From positions 1-64,000 of the forward strand of contig JAPPAR010000025.1 of NCBI GenBank assembly GCA_026705445.1: 64,000 nt of DNA, given 5' to 3'. Below are positions 7,796 through 16,144 of the stretch, one piece after another. This stretch comes from Candidatus Dadabacteria bacterium (GTDB taxonomy: Bacteria > Desulfobacterota_D > UBA1144 > Nemesobacterales > Nemesobacteraceae). The notes under the pieces are model-generated. The model searched no databases, was not told the DNA's origin, and saw only the letters and a program-made list of their open reading frames with translations. Each line of letters starts with the position of its first letter. The first letter of the stretch is position 1. The position numbers and the translations under genes are program-made.

Positions 7796-8793
7796 GACTT
7801 CCTCTCAAAGCCGATCCTGGGGTCAACCACGGCGTAGGTTAAATCCGATATGAGAATGCCGATCAGGGTAAGGAAAGCGGAGATGGTGGCGACGGCCATT
7901 ATTACTGGGTAGTCCCTTGAAAGCACGGACTCAAATCCCAGCCTTCCTATCCCGGGGATCGAAAAGATGGTCTCTATGATAACGCTTCCCCCTATCATGG
8001 CGGGAAGAATCGAGGCGATTATCGTAACTATGGGAATAAGCGAATTCCTGAGAGCGTGCTTGAAAAGCACCCTGTTTGGCGCAAGTCCCTTGGCCCTGGC
8101 TGTCCTTATGTAATCCTCCCGGAGCACTTCAAGCAGGCTTCCCTTCTGGTAGCGCGAAAGCGATGCGAGGGAGGCGTAGGTAAGGCAGAACACGGGGAGA
8201 ACAAGATGCCACAGGAAATCGAGGGTTCTCTCGAGAAAAGGAAGGTCCTCGTATCCCCTCGAGTGCACTCCGTATATTGGGAAGATATCAAAAGCTCCCC
8301 CGCCGCCGAAGAAATAGATAAGCACCACGGCCATCCAGAAGCTCGGAATCGAGTAGAGGAGAAAAAGAACGAAAGTCGTTGCGCGCTCCGCAAAACTCCA
8401 CTGCCTAACGGCTGACCAGGCCCCGATCGGTATGGCTAACAGGTACACGAGGAAGATCGAAAGAGCGTTCAGTATGAGGGTGATCGGGAGTCTTTCCGCT
8501 ATCTTGTCTATTACCGGGCGGTGGTCCTTGTAGGAATTTCCGAAATCAAGCGTCACGATCTGGCCGAGCCAGATGAAATACCTCTCGTGAACGGGCTTAT
8601 CGAGACCGTAGAGTTTTTTGGTCTGCTCGACTATCTCCTTGGTCACCTGATCGCTTTTTATTCCCTGATCAAGCGACATCCTGCTCTCAACGGGGCTCCC
8701 CGGGGCAAGCTGTATCACCAGGAAAGTGATAAGGGTGATCCCGAACAGCGTGGGAATCATCAGCAGAAGTCTTTTCAGGATATAGTCCTTCAT
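7792..8793 (-). CDS. dppB: Peptide ABC transporter permease DppB/OppB
   Basis: Inner-membrane permease pairing with DppC, 333 residues. It opens with the family N-terminus (KRLLLMIPTLFGITLITF), has six predicted membrane helices and an EAA loop around YIRTARAKGLAPNRVLFKHALRN. In related operons it follows the binding-protein gene; here dppA is 7.3 kb upstream, beyond AbiE, decarboxylase, dehydrogenase and HipAB genes. An AT-rich stretch with a TATAAT (minus strand, 8833-8838) lies upstream and may be a replacement -10 element, without a good -35. A decayed partial copy of this gene lies at 10826-11000. Confidence 0.93.
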   Translation of the reverse strand: MKDYILKRLLLMIPTLFGITLITFLVIQLAPGSPVESRMSLDQGIKSDQVTKEIVEQTKKLYGLDKPVHERYFIWLGQIVTLDFGNSYKDHRPVIDKIAERLPITLILNALSIFLVYLLAIPIGAWSAVRQWSFAERATTFVLFLLYSIPSFWMAVVLIYFFGGGGAFDIFPIYGVHSRGYEDLPFLERTLDFLWHLVLPVFCLTYASLASLSRYQKGSLLEVLREDYIRTARAKGLAPNRVLFKHALRNSLIPIVTIIASILPAMIGGSVIIETIFSIPGIGRLGFESVLSRDYPVIMAVATISAFLTLIGILISDLTYAVVDPRIGFERKS

Positions 8794-8919
8794 TGGGGAA
8801 AAAAAGAATATCCTTCAAGAGTTGGATTTTTTATTATAAACCGAACGGAAAGTATACTCGCCATGCCGAAATTTACTTCATATGCTTCCAAAAACAAGCT
8901 CTTAGGGTCGGTCAGGAAC

Positions 8920-9843
8920 TCAGATGGTATCGTGGATATATGGATTGTCCCTGAGTACCCGTACCAGTTTCCTTACGGCTTCGCCTCGTTTACCACGACT
9001 CATTCTGTCAAGATTGATCCGCTTCCAGAGAATCGCGGGCAAGTTCCTCGCATCGGGAAAAGGAAGCAGGTTCCAGTCCGGCTCCCCTTCATTAAACCCG
9101 ACGAGAAAAGCCCTGTGGCGCTCCGTGAGGGCAATTAGAATTCTCCCCGGCAGCGCAAGCTGGGTTTCGAGCAGGTTCTCAAGGCTCACATCGATTCTCG
9201 CCATCCCCGCAAAACGATGATGATAAAGGTTCCTTATGTCCTGAATTCTGGGATCAAGCACCTCATGAGTCGGCTTGCGATGGCTGACCAGATAAACGAC
9301 AAAAGCGTCAAGTATCTCACGAGTAAGCGCTGCGCCTCTTTTAAAAAACAACCAAACATCGAATATGTCCCGCGGATGCTGTCTCTGCAGGGCCGCGCAG
9401 AATTTGCCCGCGTAAAGCTCCGCCTCCGAGAGGCAGTTTATCTTCATGCTCCCGCCGAACTCTTTTTCAAGCAACGGACACAAGGGCATCCTGACCGGCG
9501 GCAGCAAGGTTCCTCGCACCACTTCGTTAACTTCGATCTTAACCAGCATGCCGTCTTTTCTTACCAAGGCCTTAAAATTCTCCTGGATGTCCACTTCCGC
9601 CCCGGACAAGAATTTTCTGATCTCAGACCTGATCGCTTCCATGTTCTCACGGATATCGCGAAACGCTTCGTCGCGGCCGTTAAGCGGCAGGTAGCAGAGA
9701 TCGATGTCCACGGAAAGCCTCGGGCAATTCCGGAAGAAGAAATTGATGGCCGTGCCTCCCTTGAGAGCGAACACCTCCTGTCCGGCGGCAATCCGCAACG
9801 TCTCAAGCAGCAAGTCCGATTGCCTTCGATACGCTTCCGTCAT
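8920..9843 (-). CDS. abiEii: AbiEii-type nucleotidyltransferase toxin
   Basis: A 307-residue toxin of the AbiEii/AbiGii family, which acts as a nucleotidyltransferase in type IV toxin-antitoxin systems and in abortive phage infection. The DNA polymerase beta-like motif is visible as GGTAINFFF (about residues 29-37) followed by SVDIDL (44-49), and the later RDIFDVWLFFK (about 180-190) matches the conserved second region. The ATG overlaps the antitoxin stop by 4 nt. It ends 126 nt before dppB. Both active-site aspartates are intact, so it is probably functional. Confidence 0.9.
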   Translation of the reverse strand: MTEAYRRQSDLLLETLRIAAGQEVFALKGGTAINFFFRNCPRLSVDIDLCYLPLNGRDEAFRDIRENMEAIRSEIRKFLSGAEVDIQENFKALVRKDGMLVKIEVNEVVRGTLLPPVRMPLCPLLEKEFGGSMKINCLSEAELYAGKFCAALQRQHPRDIFDVWLFFKRGAALTREILDAFVVYLVSHRKPTHEVLDPRIQDIRNLYHHRFAGMARIDVSLENLLETQLALPGRILIALTERHRAFLVGFNEGEPDWNLLPFPDARNLPAILWKRINLDRMSRGKRGEAVRKLVRVLRDNPYIHDTI

Positions 9844-10637
9844 GAATCCATCCAGATTTCGGGAACCGTTATCTTGAATCTCGAGTTCCAGAGTCCGCCG
9901 CTTACAACATGTCGGCTCCCTGAACCGAGATTAACGGACCCCAGGTTCAGTTCACGGTACCATTCGTGACTGACAATCTCCGCCAAGGCAAGAAACAGCC
10001 GCTTTGCCTTTACCGACCTGCACGCAAGCAGGATGCTTTGCACCATCTCAGGGCGCAATGTCGCTAGGCCTTCCATAAGCTGCCTGGCTTCCTCGAAATC
10101 CGCGTGGTTCGGCAGCAGGTAGCAGTACTCAAGCATGGCCCGTTCGGGAGAGCTTATTTCGAGCGAGAACTCCCCGGCACGCCAGTTGGTCACGCCCGCT
10201 GAAACCGGGTCAAACAGCGCATCGGCGTTAAGAATGCGCAGGTTTGCGGCAAACGGTTGACGCGTAAACCACTGGGGCAGTTTCCTTTCGGACCCGACGG
10301 CTAGCTGTAGAACGGGGCTTGCTCCAAGCGGCAGGTAATGCAGTCGCCCCTGATACCCAAGCGCCGTACACGCCGCGGGGTAAACGGTTACGGAACGCTG
10401 CCGTTGCAAAGCGTAGATGGATCCTGACAAGGTAGGTTCCGTTCCAGCCCTCATCCATGCCCCTCTGCCAATAGGACTCAGCCACCCGCTGCTCTTGTAG
10501 CCCTGCAGCAGCTGGGGGGAAACCCGTTGCAAGGCTAGCCACCCGCTGGTCATGGGAACACCCGGGGGATTCTGGGCAAGCACGCGATTGATTCTGGTTC
10601 CCCGTGGCGTTTCATACTGTGTTTCTACGTAGCTCAT
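9840..10637 (-). CDS. abiEi: AbiEi-type antitoxin / autorepressor
   Basis: The 265-residue upstream partner of the AbiEii toxin. An N-terminal winged-helix region (RVLAQNPPGVPMTSGWLALQ..., residues 18-60) carries the GWLSPIGRGAW turn usual in AbiEi proteins, and the C-terminal half contains SPERAMLEYCYLLP, matching the family's conserved antitoxin domain. AbiEi proteins bind inverted repeats in their own promoter; a candidate is at 10752-10767. Gene order antitoxin-toxin with a 4 nt overlap is standard. Confidence 0.87.
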   Translation of the reverse strand: MSYVETQYETPRGTRINRVLAQNPPGVPMTSGWLALQRVSPQLLQGYKSSGWLSPIGRGAWMRAGTEPTLSGSIYALQRQRSVTVYPAACTALGYQGRLHYLPLGASPVLQLAVGSERKLPQWFTRQPFAANLRILNADALFDPVSAGVTNWRAGEFSLEISSPERAMLEYCYLLPNHADFEEARQLMEGLATLRPEMVQSILLACRSVKAKRLFLALAEIVSHEWYRELNLGSVNLGSGSRHVVSGGLWNSRFKITVPEIWMDS

Positions 10638-10751
10638 ATCAATGTTCTCGGCCTGCCTTTGATTAAAGTTTTTATTTATTATTTAGAATATAAATACTAT
10701 TATACTATATTTTTAAGAAAATATAAAAACAGTTTCCTGAAAATGTTTATA

Positions 10752-10767
10752 TATCTATCAATAGATA
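10752..10767. promoter_or_regulatory. Perfect palindrome upstream of abiEi (candidate operator)
   Basis: TATCTAT-CA-ATAGATA is a perfect 7 bp inverted repeat 115 nt before the abiEi start, inside a 150 bp AT-rich stretch (10650-10800) that must hold the promoter. A further partial half-site (tctat) lies just beyond. AbiEi proteins are known to repress from such repeats; the assignment here is by position and symmetry only. Confidence 0.4.
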
Positions 10768-10825
10768 AGTATTTATTTTATCTATTTCTCTAAATTCCTC
10801 AACCGAGGAAAACGCTTTCACCTCT

Positions 10826-11000
10826 GAAAGCCCCTTTGCTCTTGCGGTCCTTGTGCAGTCCTCCGGAGCACTTCAAGAAGGCTCTCCTTCTGGTAGCGGG
10901 AAAACGACGCGAGGGAGGCGCAGGTAGGATTCTCTCGAAAAAGGGAAATCTTCATACCCTCTCGAGTGCACGCCGTATATGGAGAAGATATGAAGAGTCC
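10826..11000 (-). pseudogene. Decayed internal fragment of a dppB gene
   Basis: The minus-strand translation reads SPYTACTREGMKISLFREN, then SLASFSRYQKESLLEVLR, which lines up with IYGVHSRGYEDLPFLER and SLASLSRYQKGSLLEVLR of the intact dppB at 7792-8793. About 47 nt between the two blocks are missing relative to dppB, and the reading frame is broken after LLEVLR. Nucleotide similarity by eye is near 80%, so it is either an old duplication or the remnant of a paralogous transporter. It has the same orientation as dppB and lies on the far side of the AbiE genes from it. Confidence 0.85.
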
Positions 11001-11017
11001 AGCACGATTAACCGGAA

Positions 11018-12472
11018 TCAATCAGTTCGAGTCAAACTCTCCGTCCCGAATTTCGAGATGACTTCCAATGTCTCGCGTACGTCGTTCCAGGTCGTCGAGT
11101 GGTTGATTACGCACATCCTGAGCGCAAACGTCCCGTGAAGAAGCGTCGATGATATGAACGCGCGGTCTTCCCAGAAAACACGGGCGAGTACGGTCCTGTT
11201 GATTTCTTCCAGTACGTCTTCGCCAAGGTCGGTGTTTGCGGGGTTTACGCGGAAGCATGCGATCCCCAATGTCGCAGGAGTTAACATCTCCAGGGTGGGA
11301 CTGTCCTCGACGTACTCACCAATCCGGTGCGCAAGCGCCATCCCATGCGATACGGCTCGCCGGAACGCGGCCATTCCGAAAGCCTGAACGGACATCCAGA
11401 TCTTAAGCGCCCGGACGGAGCGGCTGAGTTGCAGGCCCCTGTCCGAAAAATTCGGATGGTTAGCACCCCAAATCGTGTCCTGGAGAATATCGTGCTTGGT
11501 GGCAAACACCCGCTCGAGCGTGCGTACATCCTTTACCATCAGGCCCCCTATCTCATAAGGCTGAAAGAACCACTTGTGTGCGTCCAGCACAACCGAATCG
11601 GCGCGTTCGATTCCACTCAAGATATTCTTTCCTTCCTCGGTCACGATAGCAAAGCCTCCATGCGCAGCGTCAACGTGAAGCCATATACCCTGGGCCTCGC
11701 AATAGTCCGCCATCGCTTCCAGCGGGTCGACAGCTCCGCTGCTGGACGTTCCAGCATTCGCACACACCGCAATGGGACTGAGTCCGGCGGCTCGGTCCTC
11801 GGCCACAGTCTCGACAAGCGCATCCATATCCATACGGAAACGTCCATCGGCTGGAATCATACGAATGCATTCTGGACGAATACCTATAACCCTGGCCGCT
11901 TTGACGAGCGCACTGTGGCTCTGGTCGCTCATGTACAAGCTGGCACGTTCCAGGTGGTTTGCGGCCTCCCGCGCCGCGACAAGGGCATCAAGGTTCGCCG
12001 CCGAGCCCCCGCTCGTCAACAGTCCGCCCGCACTCTCCGGATAGCCAATCCAGCGCCGAAACCAGTCGATCACGACAAGCTCAAGCTGACTCGGACCGCT
12101 CGAAGTCAGCCAGGAGCACTGGTTGACATTAAATCCGGCAATCATAAAATCGGCCAGCACTCCGGGCCAAGTGGGCTGCGAGGGGATAAATCCAAAACAA
12201 CGCGGGTGGTCCAAGCGCAGTGCGATCGGAAGGATCTCGTGTGCGACCTCCTCGATCACTTGTGAAGCCGAACGGCTCTCCTCGGGTGGAGGCTTGAGCA
12301 GCCGATCCTCAAGTTCTCGGCGGAACTCTCCCTCCCAGGCACCTTCTCCGGGCAAGTTCTCAATGCGCGACACCACCAACTCTGCCGTTTGGCGTGCAAG
12401 TTCCAGCATCTGTTCCGGTGACATACTGAGATCGCTTTTGACCCCACCATCACCGTCTTTTGCTTTGCTCAT
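11018..12472 (-). CDS. Group II PLP-dependent decarboxylase
   Basis: A 484-residue pyridoxal-phosphate enzyme of the group II amino acid decarboxylase family (aromatic amino acid, tyrosine, glutamate and diaminobutyrate decarboxylases). Visible are the N-terminal HPRCFGFIPS, the TSGGSAANLDALVAARE cofactor region near residues 150-165, HVDAAHGG near 250 and the PLP-lysine motif VLDAHKWFF near 280. It releases CO2 from an amino acid to give an amine; the substrate cannot be assigned. It is divergent from an aldehyde dehydrogenase, suggesting amine-to-acid conversion (a transaminase is missing here). Arginine codons are mostly CGN, unlike the flanking transporter genes. Confidence 0.85.
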   Translation of the reverse strand: MSKAKDGDGGVKSDLSMSPEQMLELARQTAELVVSRIENLPGEGAWEGEFRRELEDRLLKPPPEESRSASQVIEEVAHEILPIALRLDHPRCFGFIPSQPTWPGVLADFMIAGFNVNQCSWLTSSGPSQLELVVIDWFRRWIGYPESAGGLLTSGGSAANLDALVAAREAANHLERASLYMSDQSHSALVKAARVIGIRPECIRMIPADGRFRMDMDALVETVAEDRAAGLSPIAVCANAGTSSSGAVDPLEAMADYCEAQGIWLHVDAAHGGFAIVTEEGKNILSGIERADSVVLDAHKWFFQPYEIGGLMVKDVRTLERVFATKHDILQDTIWGANHPNFSDRGLQLSRSVRALKIWMSVQAFGMAAFRRAVSHGMALAHRIGEYVEDSPTLEMLTPATLGIACFRVNPANTDLGEDVLEEINRTVLARVFWEDRAFISSTLLHGTFALRMCVINHSTTWNDVRETLEVISKFGTESLTRTD

Positions 12473-12828
12473 CGCATGTCCTCACGGGCACAAAGGTGAA
12501 GTGCGCCGGATAAGAAAACAAACAATGCGGACGCAAACATAAAAAGTGCTGATCCGCTTCTGCTTTCTACAGTGGAACCCATTTCTGCTGAAATTTTTAT
12601 TGATTTTCTCCCTTTTTTAACCCGCGCCGGTTAAACAAGAAGGAGCAATCCAAACCTGTTTAACGCAGAGGAAATATTGTCGGGAGTAACGGTAATTATA
12701 CAATCTTTGGAAAAAGTCGAAACCCCTTTACATTCAGTCTAAACATTACCAACAGGCAGGAATGTGGTAGTATCAGATATCGTGATTGATATCTCGGCAC
12801 TTACTGCGGTGATTAAAGGAGAAACTGA
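12473..12828. other. Divergent intergenic region between decarboxylase and aldehyde dehydrogenase
   Basis: No gene is apparent in these 356 bp. It must hold both promoters. A direct pair of GATATC hexamers (12776-12781 and 12788-12793, 6 nt apart) lies shortly before the dehydrogenase start and could be a regulator site, but it may be chance. AAAGGAG is correctly placed for the dehydrogenase start at 12829. Confidence 0.4.
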
Positions 12829-14262
12829 ATGAGCCCAACAACGAAACCATTCCACCTTATCATCAACGGCAAGAAGGTTCCTACCGGGCGATGCTTTGAG
12901 GTGCTTAATCCCGCCAACGAAGAAGTGGCCGGGCTTGCGTCGCTTGCAAGAAAGAAAGATCTGGATGATGCAGTGCGAGCCGCCCAGACGGCGTTTGAAA
13001 AATGGCGCGAAGTGCCCGAATCCCAACGGCAGGCAGCATGTCTGGAAATCGCCTCCAAAATCGAGGAAAACACAGAGGAACTCGCCCGCATTCTGACCAC
13101 TGAGCAGGGCAAGCCCCTAAACGGCCTCGGCTCTCGCTGGGAAATCGGCGCCGCGGCAGCCTGGACCCGCTACACGGCCAGCCTTTCCCTGCCGGTTAAG
13201 GTCCTCCAGAACAACGATGAGGGAAGGGTCGAGCTTCACCGCAAGCCGATCGGTGTCGTGGGCTCGATTACTCCCTGGAACTTTCCGGTTCTGATCGCGA
13301 TCTGGCATATCGTTCCCGCTGTTCTCTCGGGCAACACGGTAGTGTCCAAGCCCTCCCCCTTTACGCCCCTGTCAACGCTGCGCCTAGTTGAACTCATGAA
13401 CGAGGTGCTGCCAGAAGGCGTGGTCAACTGCGTTGCCGGCAAAGACAGGCTGGGCGCCGCAATGACGGTGCATGAAGGGATCGGCAAGATCGTTTTCACC
13501 GGTTCCTGCGCGACCGGCCAGAAAATCATGGCGAACTCGGCGGAAACCATGAAGCGGCTTACTCTTGAACTCGGTGGAAACGATGCCGGAATCGTTCTTC
13601 CGGACGTCGACCCGAAGCAGATCGCCGAAGGGCTTTTCTGGGGCGCGTTCATCAATAGCGGCCAGACCTGCGCGGCGTTAAAACGGCTCTACGTTCATGA
13701 TGACGTGTACGACGAGGTCTGCGACGAGCTGGTTGAACTCGCCCGAAAGATGAAGGTTGGCGAGGGTATGAACGAGGATGTCGTTCTGGGTCCGATCCAG
13801 AACCGCAAGCAGTACGATATCGTGGCCGACTTGGTTAGAAGCGCGGAGTCCAAGGGACGCGTGCTCCTGGGCGGAGACCCCGGAGAGATACGGGAAGAAA
13901 TAGGCGGAAAGGGATATTTTTATCCGCTCACGATCATAGCCGATCTTGAAAACGGAGACCCCCTGGTTGACCAGGAACAGTTCGGTCCCGTTCTGCCGAT
14001 CATCCGCTATCACCATATCGAGGAAGCGATAGAAAAAGCGAACGACAATCCGAACGGTCTCGGGGGTTCGGTCTGGAGCCGGGACATAGAAAAGGCAAGA
14101 GAGATCGCCAACCGGATGGAATGCGGTTCGGTCTGGATAAACAAGCACGGGATGATCCAGCCCAACGCCCCGTTCGGCGGGGTAAAACGCTCGGGCTTCG
14201 GCGTTGAATTCGCAGAGGAAGGTCTGGTGGAATACACGGATATTCAGGTTGTCTTTTCCTGA
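12829..14262 (+). CDS. NAD(P)-dependent aldehyde dehydrogenase
   Basis: A 477-residue ALDH-superfamily enzyme that oxidises an aldehyde to the acid. GSITPWNFPVLIAIWHIVPA (residues 145-164), the NAD-binding SKPSPFTPL and FTGSCATGQKIM, the general-base motif LELGGNDAGI and the catalytic cysteine in NSGQTCAALKRLYV (about residue 282) are all present. The C-terminal APFGGVKRSGFG is also canonical. The substrate is not defined by sequence; the class includes succinate-semialdehyde and betaine-aldehyde dehydrogenases. Being divergent from the decarboxylase gene, it may oxidise an aldehyde derived from that enzyme's amine product. Confidence 0.88.
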   Translation: MSPTTKPFHLIINGKKVPTGRCFEVLNPANEEVAGLASLARKKDLDDAVRAAQTAFEKWREVPESQRQAACLEIASKIEENTEELARILTTEQGKPLNGLGSRWEIGAAAAWTRYTASLSLPVKVLQNNDEGRVELHRKPIGVVGSITPWNFPVLIAIWHIVPAVLSGNTVVSKPSPFTPLSTLRLVELMNEVLPEGVVNCVAGKDRLGAAMTVHEGIGKIVFTGSCATGQKIMANSAETMKRLTLELGGNDAGIVLPDVDPKQIAEGLFWGAFINSGQTCAALKRLYVHDDVYDEVCDELVELARKMKVGEGMNEDVVLGPIQNRKQYDIVADLVRSAESKGRVLLGGDPGEIREEIGGKGYFYPLTIIADLENGDPLVDQEQFGPVLPIIRYHHIEEAIEKANDNPNGLGGSVWSRDIEKAREIANRMECGSVWINKHGMIQPNAPFGGVKRSGFGVEFAEEGLVEYTDIQVVFS

Positions 14263-14282
14263 GCCGCCCCGGCGTCAGCTTC

Positions 14283-14329
14283 CCTCAGTCCTAAGTATTT
14301 GCGTAAACCCTCCGGAACAAACCACTCCA
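14283..14329 (-). pseudogene. Copy of the dppA 3' end
   Basis: On the minus strand this stretch translates to EWFVPEGLRKYL, matching the dppA C-terminus EWFVPESLRKY (16145-16182). The match continues a few bases past the dppA stop codon; by hand about 38 of 47 aligned positions agree, all but one difference being transitions. It lies in the same orientation as dppA on the other side of the HipAB genes, so the two form a direct repeat flanking them. Confidence 0.7.
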
Positions 14330-14412
14330 AGGCCGGAAACTCTCTAGTCAATTAGCAAGACTCGGGATAGCTCTCCGAGTTCTTTTCGGATTCAAATCCG
14401 CAAATGCCAGCA

Positions 14413-14619
14413 TTATCTCTCTATCAACCCCAGAACATCAAAGATTTTGATAGCACTTGACAACTGAATGTCTTGCTTCTGCTGCTCAAAACGCGAGACC
14501 GTCGGTTGACTCACCTCCGCTATAGTGGCTAAGCGACGTTGGGAGATTTTTCGTTCCTTGCGCCGCTTTATTGCCTCTTTGACAAGTAAGTTCCAATTGA
14601 GTCGAATGTTCCGTTCCAT
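14413..14619 (-). CDS. hipB: HipB-like XRE antitoxin
   Basis: A 68-residue helix-turn-helix protein (KISQRRLATIAEVSQPTVSRFE, residues 24-45) with a C-terminal DIQLSSAIKIFDVLGL stretch like that of HipB. HipB binds operator DNA and neutralises HipA. It lies downstream of hipA and overlaps its 3' end by 52 nt, the reverse of the classical hipB-hipA order. No recognisable start closer to the hipA stop would keep the whole HTH except this ATG. Confidence 0.8.
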   Translation of the reverse strand: MERNIRLNWNLLVKEAIKRRKERKISQRRLATIAEVSQPTVSRFEQQKQDIQLSSAIKIFDVLGLIER

Positions 14620-15779
14620 CTTTTCTCCATTTGCTGATGCAGTTTGTCTTTGATGTCCTGGCCGACATTCTTCGAGCCATCAACAGCGCCGTGGGCTTTA
14701 TTGAGACGGGTGGAGAAGTCAGAAACCGCCAGCATAACTGCTTTGTCGGGCAGGCCGAACAGCTTGCCCAGCCGGACTATGTTCTTCGGACCGATACTGC
14801 CGATTTTCATGTTCTCGGCCCCTGAAATCCCCAGTGCCAGTGTCTGATATTCCGGGTAGCAGGCGGCTGCAACAAGATCATAGCAGGGCGCAAGGCGCAA
14901 CCCACTTTCCGTGTGCTCCATGGCGAAGTTTTTAAGATGCGCATCCGTATTTCCTGTGAGAATACAGGCCATTACCCGGCGAAACAGGGTATCGCACTCT
15001 GCCCGCAGGCATATGTCGCCGTTTTGGATGATAAAATCGGCCATGTGCTCGCAGCAGGCCTCGTATTTGTCCTCCGAGCGGTTGCCGAGCAACTGGTTAA
15101 ATTCCTCGAAGTGAATTTGCTTGCCGTCTTCAGTCCTGTCAAACCGTTTGACGAGCAGAGACCTCTCAGCAACACCCTGAAGCGGTGCCAGGGTCATCTC
15201 CGCAACGGTATCTTCCTTGAGGAGCGCCGCGCACGCCTGCGTAGTTACATACTCAAGCCCGAGAATATCGGGCAGCGTGGGGGACGGGAGCTTAGCCATA
15301 TAGGCTGCCCGCTCTCCCCGTTTTACAGGGCGAAACACGCGGCCTTCCTTTATTGCGCCCAGTTTTGGCTGGACCCCGGAAAGAGACGCCCTTGCTGAAA
15401 GCGCCGCAATGTTTTCCGGGTCGCCGTGATCGATTTTAATCTCTCCGGCAGGGTCTGGATCAATGACGCTCACGGCACCGGCAAGGTCGGTGCCGAAGGC
15501 AAGCAGCAGCGAAAAACGGTCGTCCCTTCGCAGGCCGAGGGCACGTGCCTGCGCATTCTTAAGCCAGCCCTCCGCACATAGATTGTCAAAGAAAGGATGC
15601 AATCCATATTCGCTTAAATGAGGCTCGGCCCGAAGCGGAAGCGTGTAGGAAATAGCGGGCAAAGAGCTTTGCAGATAGCTTTCGTCGTAGGTAAATACGC
15701 ATCTGCCTCCGGCTTCCTGCGACAGAATGCCAGCGAAAATATCCTTGTAATATATTCTACCCCAGAGATTAGTTGCCAT
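14568..15779 (-). CDS. hipA: HipA-family Ser/Thr kinase toxin
   Basis: A 403-residue HipA kinase. The N-terminal HipA domain (residues 1-100) is followed by the Gly/Ser-rich nucleotide loop SLSGVQPKLGAI (about 152-163), the catalytic LTGNTDAHLKNFAM (about 285-298) and the metal-binding LAPCYDLVAA. HipA enzymes phosphorylate translation factors such as glutamyl-tRNA synthetase and induce growth arrest. All key residues look intact. The family is commonly about 400-440 residues, so length is normal. It is the first gene of the pair; hipB overlaps its end. Confidence 0.88.
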   Translation of the reverse strand: MATNLWGRIYYKDIFAGILSQEAGGRCVFTYDESYLQSSLPAISYTLPLRAEPHLSEYGLHPFFDNLCAEGWLKNAQARALGLRRDDRFSLLLAFGTDLAGAVSVIDPDPAGEIKIDHGDPENIAALSARASLSGVQPKLGAIKEGRVFRPVKRGERAAYMAKLPSPTLPDILGLEYVTTQACAALLKEDTVAEMTLAPLQGVAERSLLVKRFDRTEDGKQIHFEEFNQLLGNRSEDKYEACCEHMADFIIQNGDICLRAECDTLFRRVMACILTGNTDAHLKNFAMEHTESGLRLAPCYDLVAAACYPEYQTLALGISGAENMKIGSIGPKNIVRLGKLFGLPDKAVMLAVSDFSTRLNKAHGAVDGSKNVGQDIKDKLHQQMEKRWNGTFDSIGTYLSKRQ

Positions 15780-15815
15780 TGATTCCGTCCGCTTGGTTGT
15801 TTTGTTAACAGCATT

Positions 15816-15871
15816 AAATATTATAAAAAATATTTTATCAAATCTAGGTATTATAATATAACAATATAATA
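15816..15871. promoter_or_regulatory. AT-rich inverted repeats upstream of hipA
   Basis: Two inverted repeats lie in the 130 bp AT-rich region before hipA: AAATATT/AATATTT (15816-15835) and TATTATA/TATAATA (15849-15871). They are where HipB operators would be expected. In such AT-rich DNA short repeats can arise by chance. Confidence 0.3.
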
Positions 15872-15912
15872 AAATTGATCAAATAATTTACAAAAAACAT
15901 AAAATCTCCATT

Positions 15913-16140
15913 AGCTTCAATCGCACTCTTCCTAGCGCAATTGCATCACCACTTCATCTTTATTCATCCGTTTGACGACGGTAACGTAGAGTACGCCTGC
16001 TCCTAAATTAGATCCTGATGCGTTTCGGATACCCGCCTTTCGTGATTGAAAACAGGGACAAGAAAACCTGTTTTGCCGACCTGCAGAAGACTGATTTGGG
16101 GAACATGGATGATCTTGCCGCTTATCTCGGCAAAACCTTT
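15913..16140 (+). pseudogene. Decayed C-terminal part of a Fic-family gene
   Basis: The plus strand reads FLAQLHHHFIFIHPFDDGN, the Fic active-site motif (HPFxDGNGR), then after a frame disruption VRLLLN, a stop, and ILMRFGYPPFVIENRDKK followed by FADLQKTDLGNMDDLAAYLGK. This is the order of a Fic protein C-terminal half. A small deletion at GN/VR and an internal stop break the frame, and the N-terminal half is absent. It abuts the convergent dppA 3' end. It is one more toxin-type remnant in this insertion zone. Confidence 0.75.
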
Positions 16141-16144
16141 AGTT

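Noticed and set aside
11327-12265. 312-codon frame antisense to the decarboxylase
   Set aside because: Shadow of a high-GC coding region; the sense strand carries all decarboxylase motifs.
12776-12793. Two GATATC hexamers 6 nt apart before the aldehyde dehydrogenase
   Set aside because: GATATC is self-complementary and the spacing could be chance, so I do not call an operator.
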